Part shown: positions 9,472 to 18,148 of the stretch, piece by piece
Layout of the letters: every line of letters starts with the position of its first letter
Numbering within the stretch: the first letter of the stretch is position 1
NCBI RefSeq assembly: GCF_001598435.1
Contig: NZ_BCYY01000008.1
Location: 163,729 to 227,728 of the forward strand
Reading direction: 5' to 3'
Origin: Sphingomonas pituitosa NBRC 102491
GTDB taxonomy: Bacteria; Pseudomonadota; Alphaproteobacteria; Sphingomonadales; Sphingomonadaceae
DNA length: 64,000 nucleotides
Program-made: the position numbers and the translations under genes
The notes under the pieces: model-generated
Told to the model about the DNA's origin: nothing
The model's input: the letters and a program-made list of their open reading frames with translations, nothing else
Database searches by the model: none

Positions 9472-10851
9472 TTGGGTGCAGAAGCGACGACGCACGGACG
9501 CGTACTCTGGCTCGGGAATCGGCCGAATTCGACGGGCGATGAACCCGCGCGCCTCCGCCAGCTAGGCTTCCACGTAACGGAATTGGCCGGCAATGCACTT
9601 GATCAGGTCATCGGAGGAGGCCCGCTGACGGCTTCTGAAGGTGCATTGGTCCTACCGCCGCGGGAAAGTCCGCAAGTGTCTGTCGACGGCGCCCGCCTGT
9701 TGAACGCCCGCTTCGACACGATCGTGGTCGCGAATGACGCTGTCCGCACCAACGAGATACTGCGCGTCTTCGACGGCCAACTGATCATCAGGGCCCATGG
9801 ATGGAAAAGGCCGATCGGTTCGGAACTCTATCACCTCGGAAGCTACGGGATCGTCCAGCGCCGGCGAGAGACCCATCACGTCATCACCGACGCGCAGACC
9901 GTCAAGGATGATCTGTCCATCGGAGTGGTCACGCTAGCACCGACTTGGCTCGACGAGCGCCTCGATCCTGTCAAAGGAACATGGAACGGCATCGCACCAA
10001 CGGGTGCCGGACACGTCCTCGTCAGCCTCCCGGCAAGCGAGGCCGATCCTGCCGACAAAAGCTATGCCATGTTCATACGGCAACATTTCCAGAATGCGCC
10101 GTATCGGCACTTGGCCCATCTGGGCTTGTGGGATGGCGACGATTGGGAGCAGCAGCGACAGCGCATTCTCAAGCTCCAGACGGCTGCAGCGTATCTTTAT
10201 CCATATGTCGACAAGAACCATCTCGACATGACGCCGCTGGAAATGATGCTCATCGGAGGGCCCGTCGTGTTCTTCGATAGCGGCTACCTTTCGGCTTCGA
10301 TGCCGACAGACGCGCCCGGCCGCGCCCGGACGATCGACGAGGCGCACCAGCTTTGCGAGCGCCTGCGCGGCGGAGATCGCACGCTCCTCCACGGCATCCT
10401 GAATTCGCAAACGGCGTTTCTCGCCCGATATGATGCGCGACTTGCCGCTCCCCAGTTCGACAGCGCGTTTTCAACCATCCTGCGCGAGCGTCAGGCGAAC
10501 CGCCCGGGCATTTCGCGTTCGGGAATCACCTACACGCCCGACCTTGCAGATCGCCAAATGCGCCGCCTGATGAAGGCGCTGACGTTCGATACGAACGATA
10601 ATGCTGGCTTGGCGAAGTGGACGTCCAAGGACGTGATCACGGTCTTTTACAGGATGGTATTGGATACCGCACCAGACCCCAATAAATCGGCCACCTATGC
10701 TGCGGCCCTCGATGGTGGAAGGTCGCCGATGGAAGTATTGAGGTGGATGATGCGGGAGAATCCGCATCTGGTCAGCGAACATCGAAATCGGTTTATCCGC
10801 TCGCTGCGCTCCGCCCACCCCGGACGGCACCTCACTTCAGCCAGCCTCTGA
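9472..10851 (+). CDS. Putative GT-B-like glycosyltransferase with DUF4214-like tail (cassette gene 1)
   Basis: About 459 residues, with no family I can name. The N terminus has a Rossmann-like strand (GRVLWLG), and a second half contains TPLEMMLIGGPVVFF then GRARTIDEA. The same blocks occur in the gene at 13519-15273, so the two are paralogues. Near the C terminus (about residues 386-434) VFYRMVLDTAPDPNKSATY matches the DUF4214 pattern found elsewhere in this locus. The TTG at 9472 with GGGGATC upstream is my choice of start; an ATG at 9376 and a TTG at 9358 lie in the same frame but have no ribosome site. Glycosyl transfer is inferred from fold-like blocks and context. Confidence 0.7.
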   Translation: MGAEATTHGRVLWLGNRPNSTGDEPARLRQLGFHVTELAGNALDQVIGGGPLTASEGALVLPPRESPQVSVDGARLLNARFDTIVVANDAVRTNEILRVFDGQLIIRAHGWKRPIGSELYHLGSYGIVQRRRETHHVITDAQTVKDDLSIGVVTLAPTWLDERLDPVKGTWNGIAPTGAGHVLVSLPASEADPADKSYAMFIRQHFQNAPYRHLAHLGLWDGDDWEQQRQRILKLQTAAAYLYPYVDKNHLDMTPLEMMLIGGPVVFFDSGYLSASMPTDAPGRARTIDEAHQLCERLRGGDRTLLHGILNSQTAFLARYDARLAAPQFDSAFSTILRERQANRPGISRSGITYTPDLADRQMRRLMKALTFDTNDNAGLAKWTSKDVITVFYRMVLDTAPDPNKSATYAAALDGGRSPMEVLRWMMRENPHLVSEHRNRFIRSLRSAHPGRHLTSASL

Positions 10852-10864
10852 GAAGAAATCGAGA

Positions 10865-13513
10865 ATGGACGTTATGGCACCTACTGCCGTCAAGCAGACG
10901 CCCCTGCGTGGCCTTTTCGTCAATACTGCCAAAGAGCAATGCAGTATCCACGAGAGCGGCAACATGGTGCTCAATGCACTTTTGGGCGATCAGCGCATCA
11001 AGCTGGACTATGTGGAAATCCGACGCGAGGATTATCACGGCCTAGATTCAAAGGATTTTCTGAAGAAGATATCCAATGATTACGGCGCGGAGATCGATAG
11101 CGACGCTTACGATTTCACCATTGTCAACTATCATCATTTTACGATGGCGCCGTTCGTTGGAAAACCTCAACTGGATGGTCTGCCAGGCGCTACATATGCG
11201 ATCGTTCTTGAGGTAGAACCGCACGATTGCCTATCCTTCTGCCCCTATGGGTGGTTCGACGGCTATATCGTCCTCGATCCTTCGGTACGAGACGACCGCC
11301 CCGAGGTCTTTGCATTTCCACGTCCCATCAACCAGATGCTGCCCGGAGACCTCGACCGTGTCGATGAGGTGCCCATCATCGGCTCCTTCGGTTTCGGAAC
11401 CCCCGGCAAGGGCTTCGAATTACTCGTCGATGCGGTGAACCGGGAATTCGATCGCGCGCTGGTACGCGTCAATATCCCGTCGAATATCTATGCTGACGAT
11501 GCAATGGCAAGCGTTCATGGTGAAAATTACGCGCGCTACCTCGCCAGGATTTGCAAGAAAATTGCCAAGCCCGGCATCGATGTCGAGTTCACCTACGACT
11601 TCATGTCGAAGGACGCCATGATCGAATGGTGTCGACAGAACACGCTCAACTGCTTCATGTATACGAGAAAGCAGTCGGGACTGGCAGCAACGACGGATCA
11701 GGCGGTGGCCTCCGGGCGGCCGTTGCTGGTATCGGGCAACCAGACCTTCCGTCACATCCATGATTATTTGCGGCCCTATCCTGGCACCACGCTGCGACAA
11801 GCAATAGAACGCTCGGGAAGTGTCGTTAAGACCATCCAGGCGGATTGGAGCCCGCAGAGCTTCCGCAACCAGTTCGTGAAGATGCTCGGACTGACGCTCG
11901 GAAAAGACGATAACCGGATCGACGGGCCTGCCAAGGATTCCAACGTCCCCGGCAATGGCGAACCGAAGCCGACGATGCTGGTGATTTCGCCGACGTGCTT
12001 CGCTCGGAACGCCATGGATACCCTTTCCGCACGCGCTGTGTCCGCGCTAAGCGACGCATCGCAATTCCAGGTCATCAAGACTGTTTCCCAGACGTCCGAA
12101 GGCTATGCCCGAACGTGTTTCTGGTCGAAGCCGGATGTCGCTTGCTTCGTCGGCTGGGAGCCCGATCGCGCCATGTCGGAAATTGCCAAGTTCCGGAGCG
12201 CCTATTCCGACTGCAAAGTCATCCTGCTCAGTGCACCCACGGCCGGAGCCGATGACGACGGCGCGCAGCCTCTGGACCTTTTGGGTGCCGATGCGCGCCG
12301 CGTCGTGAAAGGCATCGCTCCGTTCAACACGCAGCTCGTTTCCAGACAGCCGGGGCCGGCCCGGGTCGGCTTGTACGGCTATGATGCGGAGCTCGAGATA
12401 GGCGAGCTGAGCGCAATCCTGTCGAAGATAGATCGCGAAATCGTCTCGGCGCGGGTGTTCATCTACCTCGCCCCCTCGGACGACCCCCTGCGACAGATCG
12501 CGCTTTCCGACCGTGTCCGCATGCTGAACAGGCAGATGACCAATGCGACAAGCTTCGAATTGACGCCTCTGCCCTCCTCGACTGCCGAGCGCATCGACTG
12601 CCTGGCCAAGAATGCGTTGAATATCGTGCGGTACCGCGCGAGCGATGCGGACATCCTGACCGACATCCGCGACCTCGCCCTGACGACGGAGCGCCCGCTG
12701 GTCTTCACACGTACCGGAAAGTTTCCGGGCCAGCCGGACGGGGGCGTCTACGCCGAAGACCAGCGCCTTACCCATTTCATGGAAGCGGGCATCGGCGCCC
12801 AGATTGCGGTATTCAATGCACTCGCCGAGGGCCGCTTTGTCGCGGAGATCGAAGATCTTGCTCGCACATTGATCGTCGGGAAGAAGAACAAAAAGAAGAA
12901 CGCCTCTTCAACCTCGTTCCGCGACCTCGCCAACGGCGACGGATGGATCGTGCCTGGCGCAAAACCGGCCCTCCTCGTGGATCTTGCTGACGACGCACCG
13001 CGGGAGCGCTCCGCAACCGACCTGTCAAAGCCCGACGCACCGGTAGAGCAAGCATGGCTTTACGACGCGCTCCGGATCGCCCTCGCGGACCGAGAGGAGG
13101 CCCGGGTCGCGATACTGGGCGACGCAGAACTGCACGCCGCGACCAAGCTTCGACAGGACGGTATCACGTTCGAGACGACCGCGGCGGCCGATATTGCATT
13201 CGTATCCAACGTCGTTGCCGGGAAGCAAGAACTTGAGTTGAAGTTGTTGCAACTTGCCACGCACCTCAATCCCGGCGGGACAGCGCTGCTTCTCTGCTAT
13301 TACGCGGAGTCCTACCAGGAGCCGTTCGTCCACGAGAGTTCGGACTTCAAGACTGTCACGCCGGAGGAATTCGATGCGGCAATGGCGGCGGAATCAAGCC
13401 TCACCTGCACGTTGCGGCCGGCGATAACATCGCGTCCGGTCTGTATTTCTCCCCCTGCATTCACGCCACCCCCCGTCGGTTTGTACGTGATCGAAAAGCG
13501 CGAAGGAATTTGA
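10865..13513 (+). CDS. Multi-domain putative glycosyltransferase (cassette gene 2)
   Basis: Protein of 882 residues with three parts. Residues 14-342 are a GT-B-like domain with NTAKEQCSIHESG, GSFGFGTPGKGFELLV and ATTDQAVASGRPLLVSGNQTF; the same domain opens the 1601-residue protein at 23116-27921. Residues about 368-670 form a second Rossmann-type domain, also shared with that protein (GAQIAVFNALAEG). A lysine-rich linker (672-679) leads to a degenerate methyltransferase-like domain (about 730-880, LNPGGTALLLCYY). The gene starts 13 bases after gene 1, and its stop overlaps the region just before gene 3, so the three are one operon. Function in glycan assembly is inferred. Confidence 0.75.
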   Translation: MDVMAPTAVKQTPLRGLFVNTAKEQCSIHESGNMVLNALLGDQRIKLDYVEIRREDYHGLDSKDFLKKISNDYGAEIDSDAYDFTIVNYHHFTMAPFVGKPQLDGLPGATYAIVLEVEPHDCLSFCPYGWFDGYIVLDPSVRDDRPEVFAFPRPINQMLPGDLDRVDEVPIIGSFGFGTPGKGFELLVDAVNREFDRALVRVNIPSNIYADDAMASVHGENYARYLARICKKIAKPGIDVEFTYDFMSKDAMIEWCRQNTLNCFMYTRKQSGLAATTDQAVASGRPLLVSGNQTFRHIHDYLRPYPGTTLRQAIERSGSVVKTIQADWSPQSFRNQFVKMLGLTLGKDDNRIDGPAKDSNVPGNGEPKPTMLVISPTCFARNAMDTLSARAVSALSDASQFQVIKTVSQTSEGYARTCFWSKPDVACFVGWEPDRAMSEIAKFRSAYSDCKVILLSAPTAGADDDGAQPLDLLGADARRVVKGIAPFNTQLVSRQPGPARVGLYGYDAELEIGELSAILSKIDREIVSARVFIYLAPSDDPLRQIALSDRVRMLNRQMTNATSFELTPLPSSTAERIDCLAKNALNIVRYRASDADILTDIRDLALTTERPLVFTRTGKFPGQPDGGVYAEDQRLTHFMEAGIGAQIAVFNALAEGRFVAEIEDLARTLIVGKKNKKKNASSTSFRDLANGDGWIVPGAKPALLVDLADDAPRERSATDLSKPDAPVEQAWLYDALRIALADREEARVAILGDAELHAATKLRQDGITFETTAAADIAFVSNVVAGKQELELKLLQLATHLNPGGTALLLCYYAESYQEPFVHESSDFKTVTPEEFDAAMAAESSLTCTLRPAITSRPVCISPPAFTPPPVGLYVIEKREGI

Positions 13514-13518
13514 AATCC

Positions 13519-15273
13519 ATGTCTACCTCCGAGGGCATCTGGAAATCAAACCAGCCCAACGCGCAGGACGCTGAAAGAAAACGCAGAATTTTCTGGTTCG
13601 GCGCCCATAAGATTTTGGTCAAGACAGAATTAAAGCTCCTTCGTGAGCTTGGATATGAAGTCTTTGTTCCAACCTATCTTTCCAATGTTGATGACCAGAG
13701 CGCAGTAACGCAACGAGACTCGGGCGGCGACACTACATTGCCGAAGGATGTTTTCGAGAAACTGTCCGATTACAACTTCTTTTATAATTCGATTGATCAA
13801 GAGATCATCGAAATCCTGAACACATATTTCGACGCGGCGATCGTCACGATCCTGGCCCGTTGGTGTTCCGAATTTGCGCGCGTCTTTGAAGGAACGATTC
13901 TTTTCCGCGCTTATGGCCAGACAAGCCTCCTGTCGGACGACTTCGCGCGGCTCGGCATGCAAGGACTGCTGGAAGAAAGGCAAAACATTCACTTCCTGCC
14001 GCATGCGGAAGAAACCGGCGAGCTCGAGGCGGAATGGCTGAAACGGAAGATGCACGTGGTGCCATATTCCATTGCGCCCGATATCTTCGAGCGCGAAGGA
14101 AGCTGGAAGGGCTCGACCGGCGATGATCGCTATATCCTGATTTCAGCTCCAAATATTGCGAATATATTCCACCGATTTCATTATCGCTTTCTCAAAAAGC
14201 ATTTCTATCAAAATCATTATCGCTACGTCGGCGTGCAGACAAAGCCGATCGACGACCATCAAGTGCTGGGAACCCTGTCGCTTGCCGAGGTTATAGATCA
14301 GTTTACCTGCGCGAACGGTTACCTCTATACGTATAGCGACCCCCGCGTTTGCTATCTGCCGCCCATCGAGATGATGGTATATGGCGGCCCAGTGATCTAT
14401 TTGAAGGGATCTCTTCTAGCGCGATATTTTGAAAATCGCGGGCCGGGCGAATGCCGGACCATTGAGGAAGCCTATGACAAGAGCCGACTGCTCCTCCAAA
14501 ATGACACGTCGTTCCTTGGCGAACTGCAGGCAGCACAGGGAGCGGTGGCCGACCGATACCGGCCGTCGCACGTGAATCCCAGGCTGGAAGCCGCCGTACG
14601 CGACCTTATCGGGCCTCCCACGGTAGCAGATACGCCGTCGCGCGCGCCTGTTTCCCTGCCTTTCACGCAATCCGCCATGACCCACAAGATCGGCAGGCGT
14701 ATTCTCCAAACGCTGCTGCAGAACGACGATGCCGGTCGGGCCACGACCATCGTCGAGATTATCGACCAGGTAGGCGACGAGTATATCGGTCCGTCCAACG
14801 CCTTGGCGAACAAGGCGGCGCTCTTGGCGTGGTGGCGTGATGCACCGCCTGTCGAGCTCGATCTGAGGGGCGGTGCGATCGACCTCCTCAGCCACCCCCG
14901 GGCAAATGGCATGGTCGGGCGCCGGATCGTCGATCCCAGCACGGAAAGTCATGCCCGTGAAGCGTTACGGGGCGAAGCGGGATATCTGGCCTTCGGTCCC
15001 TATATATCGCTCCCGGCCGGGCGCTTCAGGGCTGTCTTCGCATTGGAGATCGAAGCGTTCGACGCACCTGCCGTCGTCACGATCGATGTGGGGGCGTCCG
15101 GCCTGGAGCTCGCATCACGGTCGATAACCGTGCGCGAGGGCCGCGTATCGACCGTCGAGAGGCTGGATTGGCTGGCCGAGACAGAACTGGACGCGGTCGA
15201 GTTCCGGGTTTTCACCGACGGAGGAGGGCGCGTTCGGCTGACCTCCTTGGGTTGCGATCAGGATCCGGAATAG
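13519..15273 (+). CDS. Putative GT-B-like glycosyltransferase with C-terminal beta-rich domain (cassette gene 3)
   Basis: Paralogue of cassette gene 1, with 584 residues. Shared blocks are the initial strand (RRIFWFGAHK), a central FRAYGQ region, and LPPIEMMVYGGPVIYL followed by GPGECRTIEEA. It lacks the DUF4214-like tail. Residues about 455-580 instead look like a beta-sandwich (AGYLAFGPYISLPAGRFRAVF) of the kind often used to bind carbohydrate. The ATG at 13519 with GAAGGA upstream is preferred over the TTG at 13510. The first kilobase is visibly richer in A and T than neighbouring genes, suggesting transfer. No signal peptide is seen. Confidence 0.72.
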   Translation: MSTSEGIWKSNQPNAQDAERKRRIFWFGAHKILVKTELKLLRELGYEVFVPTYLSNVDDQSAVTQRDSGGDTTLPKDVFEKLSDYNFFYNSIDQEIIEILNTYFDAAIVTILARWCSEFARVFEGTILFRAYGQTSLLSDDFARLGMQGLLEERQNIHFLPHAEETGELEAEWLKRKMHVVPYSIAPDIFEREGSWKGSTGDDRYILISAPNIANIFHRFHYRFLKKHFYQNHYRYVGVQTKPIDDHQVLGTLSLAEVIDQFTCANGYLYTYSDPRVCYLPPIEMMVYGGPVIYLKGSLLARYFENRGPGECRTIEEAYDKSRLLLQNDTSFLGELQAAQGAVADRYRPSHVNPRLEAAVRDLIGPPTVADTPSRAPVSLPFTQSAMTHKIGRRILQTLLQNDDAGRATTIVEIIDQVGDEYIGPSNALANKAALLAWWRDAPPVELDLRGGAIDLLSHPRANGMVGRRIVDPSTESHAREALRGEAGYLAFGPYISLPAGRFRAVFALEIEAFDAPAVVTIDVGASGLELASRSITVREGRVSTVERLDWLAETELDAVEFRVFTDGGGRVRLTSLGCDQDPE

Positions 15274-15319
15274 CACGCACCCTGCCCCTCTCCCGGCGAC
15301 ACCCCGGCCAGAACGAAAG

Positions 15320-15490
15320 ATTCGGCGCCACATCGGCCGGGGCCAAGAACCCCCGCGGTGTGTGAGGCCGGCTTTCGTTCGGGTTTGCCCGCCGGCCCCC
15401 TGCCCCGGCCCTGGCCTCGTCCACCGGCACGAGCCGGTGCATGCTCAGGCATTCACCGCGCAGCTTGCCCTTGAAGCTCTCCACAAAGGC
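15320..15490 (-). pseudogene. IS3-family transposase OrfB 3' remnant
   Basis: Minus-strand frame resembling the last part of an IS3-family integrase-type transposase: AFVESFKGKLRGECLSMH, then EARAG, then NESRPHTPRGFLAPADVAP. The family pattern here is ESFNGKxRDECLN...YNxxRPHSxLGxxTPAEFA. Everything upstream of this segment, including the DDE core, is missing. The fragment overlaps the 3' end of the glycosyltransferase gene at 15453-16721. Confidence 0.78.
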
Positions 15491-16721
15491 ATGGGGCGCT
15501 CCCGGAACCACCCGCGCCTGCCAGGTCCAGATGATCCATCAGGTGGGACACGCAGTTCGCCCAGGTTACCGACGCCAACAGCTCGCTCGCATCCACCTTG
15601 GGTGGGGCATCGACAAAGTCCCGGATGGTTCGTGCCAGCGCCCGCGCTTCGCGGGACTGGAAGAACGACACCCCCGGCGCCGCCAGCTCGTGGAAGACGC
15701 CGATATCGCTCGCGAGGACCGGCTTGCCATGCGCCAGACCCTCGATGATCGGCAGGCCGAAGCCTTCGTCGAGCGACGGGACGACGACACCCGTACAGGC
15801 CTCGTAGAGATACTCGAGAGTCTCGTCGCTGGCGCTCTCGAGCCAGGCGAATGGCTTCCCGCTTTGCGACAGTTCCCGGAGCCGCTCCTGAAGCGGCTCC
15901 GTCTTCCAGCCGGCGCGTCCTACAAGAACCAGCCCCCAGGGCACGCCGTCGGTACCCGCTTCGAACTGGGCCTCGAACGCGTCCACGACCTGGGCGTGTC
16001 CCTTGCGCGGCTCGACGGTTCCGACGCACAGGATCGTTGCATGTTCGCGGGCCAACCGCAGCGCCGGTGCGTCCTGCTCGGCGACTCCGGTACTCGGTAC
16101 CGACGTCGCGAGATCCGCCCCCAGCGGGAAGGCAAAGATTTGCGGGGCCGATGGCCGGACAACGCCGGCTTCTTCCAGATACGCAGCCACGTCCTTCGCG
16201 ACCCAGCGAGAAATGCACAGGAACGTGTCGGCCAATCGGGCATGCAGGCGCATCCACTGCGCGAACGATGCAACCAGTCCTTCGCTGAACCACTCCGGAT
16301 GCCGGATCGGCAGCAGATCGTAGACGACCACTGCCACACGGCATCCCTGCCGCTTCCACCGATATAATTCGCGTGTGCGGCGTGGCTGGATGTGCGCAGC
16401 CAGGTCGAGCCCGAGGAAGACGTCGCCCGCACGACGGCGGCCGACACGCGGTAGCGCCGCAAGGGGGGGCCGTTCGGACGTCTGCAGAAAGTCTGCCGGC
16501 ACGACCCGATAGGATCGGCGCCGGGCCGCGGCTACGGGGACGAGTTGGACATTGGCGGGAAGTGCCTGCTCCAAACCGGTCAGGACGGCGCGGACCACCC
16601 GCTGAATGCCCGTTCGCGCATCGCTCTGGTAAATCACCGAGACATCGACGAGCAGTTGCCGGGGCCGCAGCGATCGGCGTGCGGCATCGCTGCCGAACAA
16701 GGCACGCAGGAACGCCCTCAT
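15453..16721 (-). CDS. GT4-family glycosyltransferase
   Basis: Cytosolic GT-B enzyme of 422 residues. The C-terminal GT4 half is clear: ILCVGTVEPRKGH, LVLVGRAGWK, then VVPSLDEGFGLPIIEGLAHGKPVLASD with the E-x7-E motif. The N-terminal half (LLVDVSVIYQSDARTGIQRVV) matches the group often found in O-antigen and capsule clusters. The ATG at 16721 overlaps the stop of the upstream ATPase gene by four bases. The last roughly 13 residues are encoded by an antisense-frame read of the IS remnant, so the native C terminus seems to have been replaced. The core domain is complete. Confidence 0.87.
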   Translation of the reverse strand: MRAFLRALFGSDAARRSLRPRQLLVDVSVIYQSDARTGIQRVVRAVLTGLEQALPANVQLVPVAAARRRSYRVVPADFLQTSERPPLAALPRVGRRRAGDVFLGLDLAAHIQPRRTRELYRWKRQGCRVAVVVYDLLPIRHPEWFSEGLVASFAQWMRLHARLADTFLCISRWVAKDVAAYLEEAGVVRPSAPQIFAFPLGADLATSVPSTGVAEQDAPALRLAREHATILCVGTVEPRKGHAQVVDAFEAQFEAGTDGVPWGLVLVGRAGWKTEPLQERLRELSQSGKPFAWLESASDETLEYLYEACTGVVVPSLDEGFGLPIIEGLAHGKPVLASDIGVFHELAAPGVSFFQSREARALARTIRDFVDAPPKVDASELLASVTWANCVSHLMDHLDLAGAGGSGSAPCLCGELQGQAAR

Positions 16722-17365
16722 TGGGCCGAATAGAAGTCGTAGGCCTGGTCGATCGAGCCAAATTCGAAGAGCCGGCCACCCACCAGCACCGCCGCTTCGT
16801 GGCAGTGCGCGCGAATGAAGTTCGGATCGTGCGACACGATGATCATCGCACGATCGGCACGCCGCTCGAAGAGCTCGACATGGCATTTCTGCTGGAACCG
16901 CGCATCACCGACCGCGATGACCTCGTCGATCAAGAAGCAGTCGAACTCCACCATCATCGAGATGGCGAACGCAAGCCGGGCGCGCATGCCGGCGGAATAG
17001 GTCCGCACCGGCTCGCGCATGTAGATGCCCAGTTCGCAAAAATCCTCGACGAAATCGATCTTGTCGGAAGGATCGACGCCGTAGATCCGACAGATGAAGC
17101 GCAGATTGTCCAGCCCGGTCAGGGATGTCTGGAAGGCACCGCCAAACGCCAGCGGCCAGCTGACACTCATTTCGCGCTCGATCGTGCCGCTGGTCGGCTG
17201 CTCGGCGCCGCTGATCATCCGGATCAGCGTCGACTTGCCGGCGCCGTTGCGACCAAGCACGCCGACCCGGCGTCCCGGACGGATCGTCAGGTTCACATTG
17301 TGAAGAATTTCGGTTTCGCCGCCGTGCGTCGAATAACGCTTCGAGATGTTCGAGAGACGTATCAT
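16718..17365 (-). CDS. kpsT: KpsT-like polysaccharide ABC exporter ATP-binding protein
   Basis: ATPase of 215 residues, the short form typical of group 2 capsule exporters (KpsT/CtrD). Walker A is GRNGAGKS, the signature is TYSAGMRARL instead of LSGG, and Walker B FDCFLIDEVIAVGD is of the polysaccharide-exporter type. There is no C-terminal carbohydrate-binding extension of the Wzt kind. It overlaps the permease gene by four bases upstream and the GT4 gene by four bases downstream. It should power export of the finished glycan by the 17362-18144 permease. Confidence 0.92.
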   Translation of the reverse strand: MIRLSNISKRYSTHGGETEILHNVNLTIRPGRRVGVLGRNGAGKSTLIRMISGAEQPTSGTIEREMSVSWPLAFGGAFQTSLTGLDNLRFICRIYGVDPSDKIDFVEDFCELGIYMREPVRTYSAGMRARLAFAISMMVEFDCFLIDEVIAVGDARFQQKCHVELFERRADRAMIIVSHDPNFIRAHCHEAAVLVGGRLFEFGSIDQAYDFYSAQ

Positions 17366-18144
17366 TCGGGGGTAATCGTCCGTCCCACCTTGCGCATCTG
17401 CGCAAGCGCAATGAGGCTCAACAGGCTGGTGAACAGCGCCATGTAGCCGATGTCATAATGCGCGACGACCTTCGATCCGAAATAGCCTTCGCGAACGAGC
17501 TCGACACCATGGACCATCGGCAGGAACAAGATGATCTCCTGCGCGCGGACGGGCAAGGCATCGACGAGAAACGCTGCGCCGGACAGCGGGAAAAGCAGAT
17601 AGGACGCCGGGTGCCAGAGCTTGTCGACCAGCTCATATTCCTCGGACAAGACGCCCATAAGCAAGCCCAGCGCGCTGCCGAACCAGGCAAGCATCACCCA
17701 ACCCTCCATGACCTTCAGCAAATCCTCGGGAGGATCAATCATGCCGAACAAGATGAAGATGCTCGACAGCACGACGAAGGAAATGGTGGCACCAGCCGCC
17801 TCCAGCAGCAATCGCGCCGCGAACACATCCATGATCTTGACGTTACGATGGTACATCAACGCCAGGTTTGGCGCGATCGCACCGATGCAGCGGGAAGGCA
17901 TGTTTCGCCACAGCAGAACGCTGGAATAGCCGGTAAGCGCAAAGGCAGCGATCGGCAGATTCGACCCGTGCAGCGAGCCGGTCGCCGTCCACAGCGCCGT
18001 AACGCCCAGGGTGAACATCATCGGCTCCACGAACATCCAGAGGAAGCCGATGTTGTGCCTGCCGAAGCGCGTCAGGATCTCGCGCATCAACAGCGCATAG
18101 ATCACGCGACCCTGGATCTTCAGGCTGACGGCGTCCTCGCGCAC
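17362..18144 (-). CDS. kpsM: KpsM-like polysaccharide ABC exporter permease
   Basis: Inner-membrane ABC-2 permease of 260 residues with six predicted membrane segments. The N-terminal amphipathic segment IQGRVIYALLMREILTRFG is the family hallmark, and GFLWMFVEPMMFTLGV follows. The start is GTG, four bases after the KpsE-like gene stop, and its stop overlaps the ATPase start. Family knowledge: KpsM with KpsT moves lipid-linked capsule across the inner membrane. The transported glycan here is unknown. Confidence 0.92.
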   Translation of the reverse strand: MREDAVSLKIQGRVIYALLMREILTRFGRHNIGFLWMFVEPMMFTLGVTALWTATGSLHGSNLPIAAFALTGYSSVLLWRNMPSRCIGAIAPNLALMYHRNVKIMDVFAARLLLEAAGATISFVVLSSIFILFGMIDPPEDLLKVMEGWVMLAWFGSALGLLMGVLSEEYELVDKLWHPASYLLFPLSGAAFLVDALPVRAQEIILFLPMVHGVELVREGYFGSKVVAHYDIGYMALFTSLLSLIALAQMRKVGRTITPE

Positions 18145-18148
18145 GGGA

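Noticed and set aside
8740..15490. A full genomic island with att repeat of the tRNA-Ser 3' end
   Set aside because: I noticed no second copy of the tRNA 3' segment (GGGTTCGAATCCC) on reading the window, and there is no integrase gene. Only transposase remnants support transfer. A computed repeat search was not possible.
8950..15490. One IS3 element interrupted by the three-gene cassette
   Set aside because: On the minus strand the OrfA start would have to lie to the right of OrfB. Here it lies to the left, so the two remnants are from separate events or copies.
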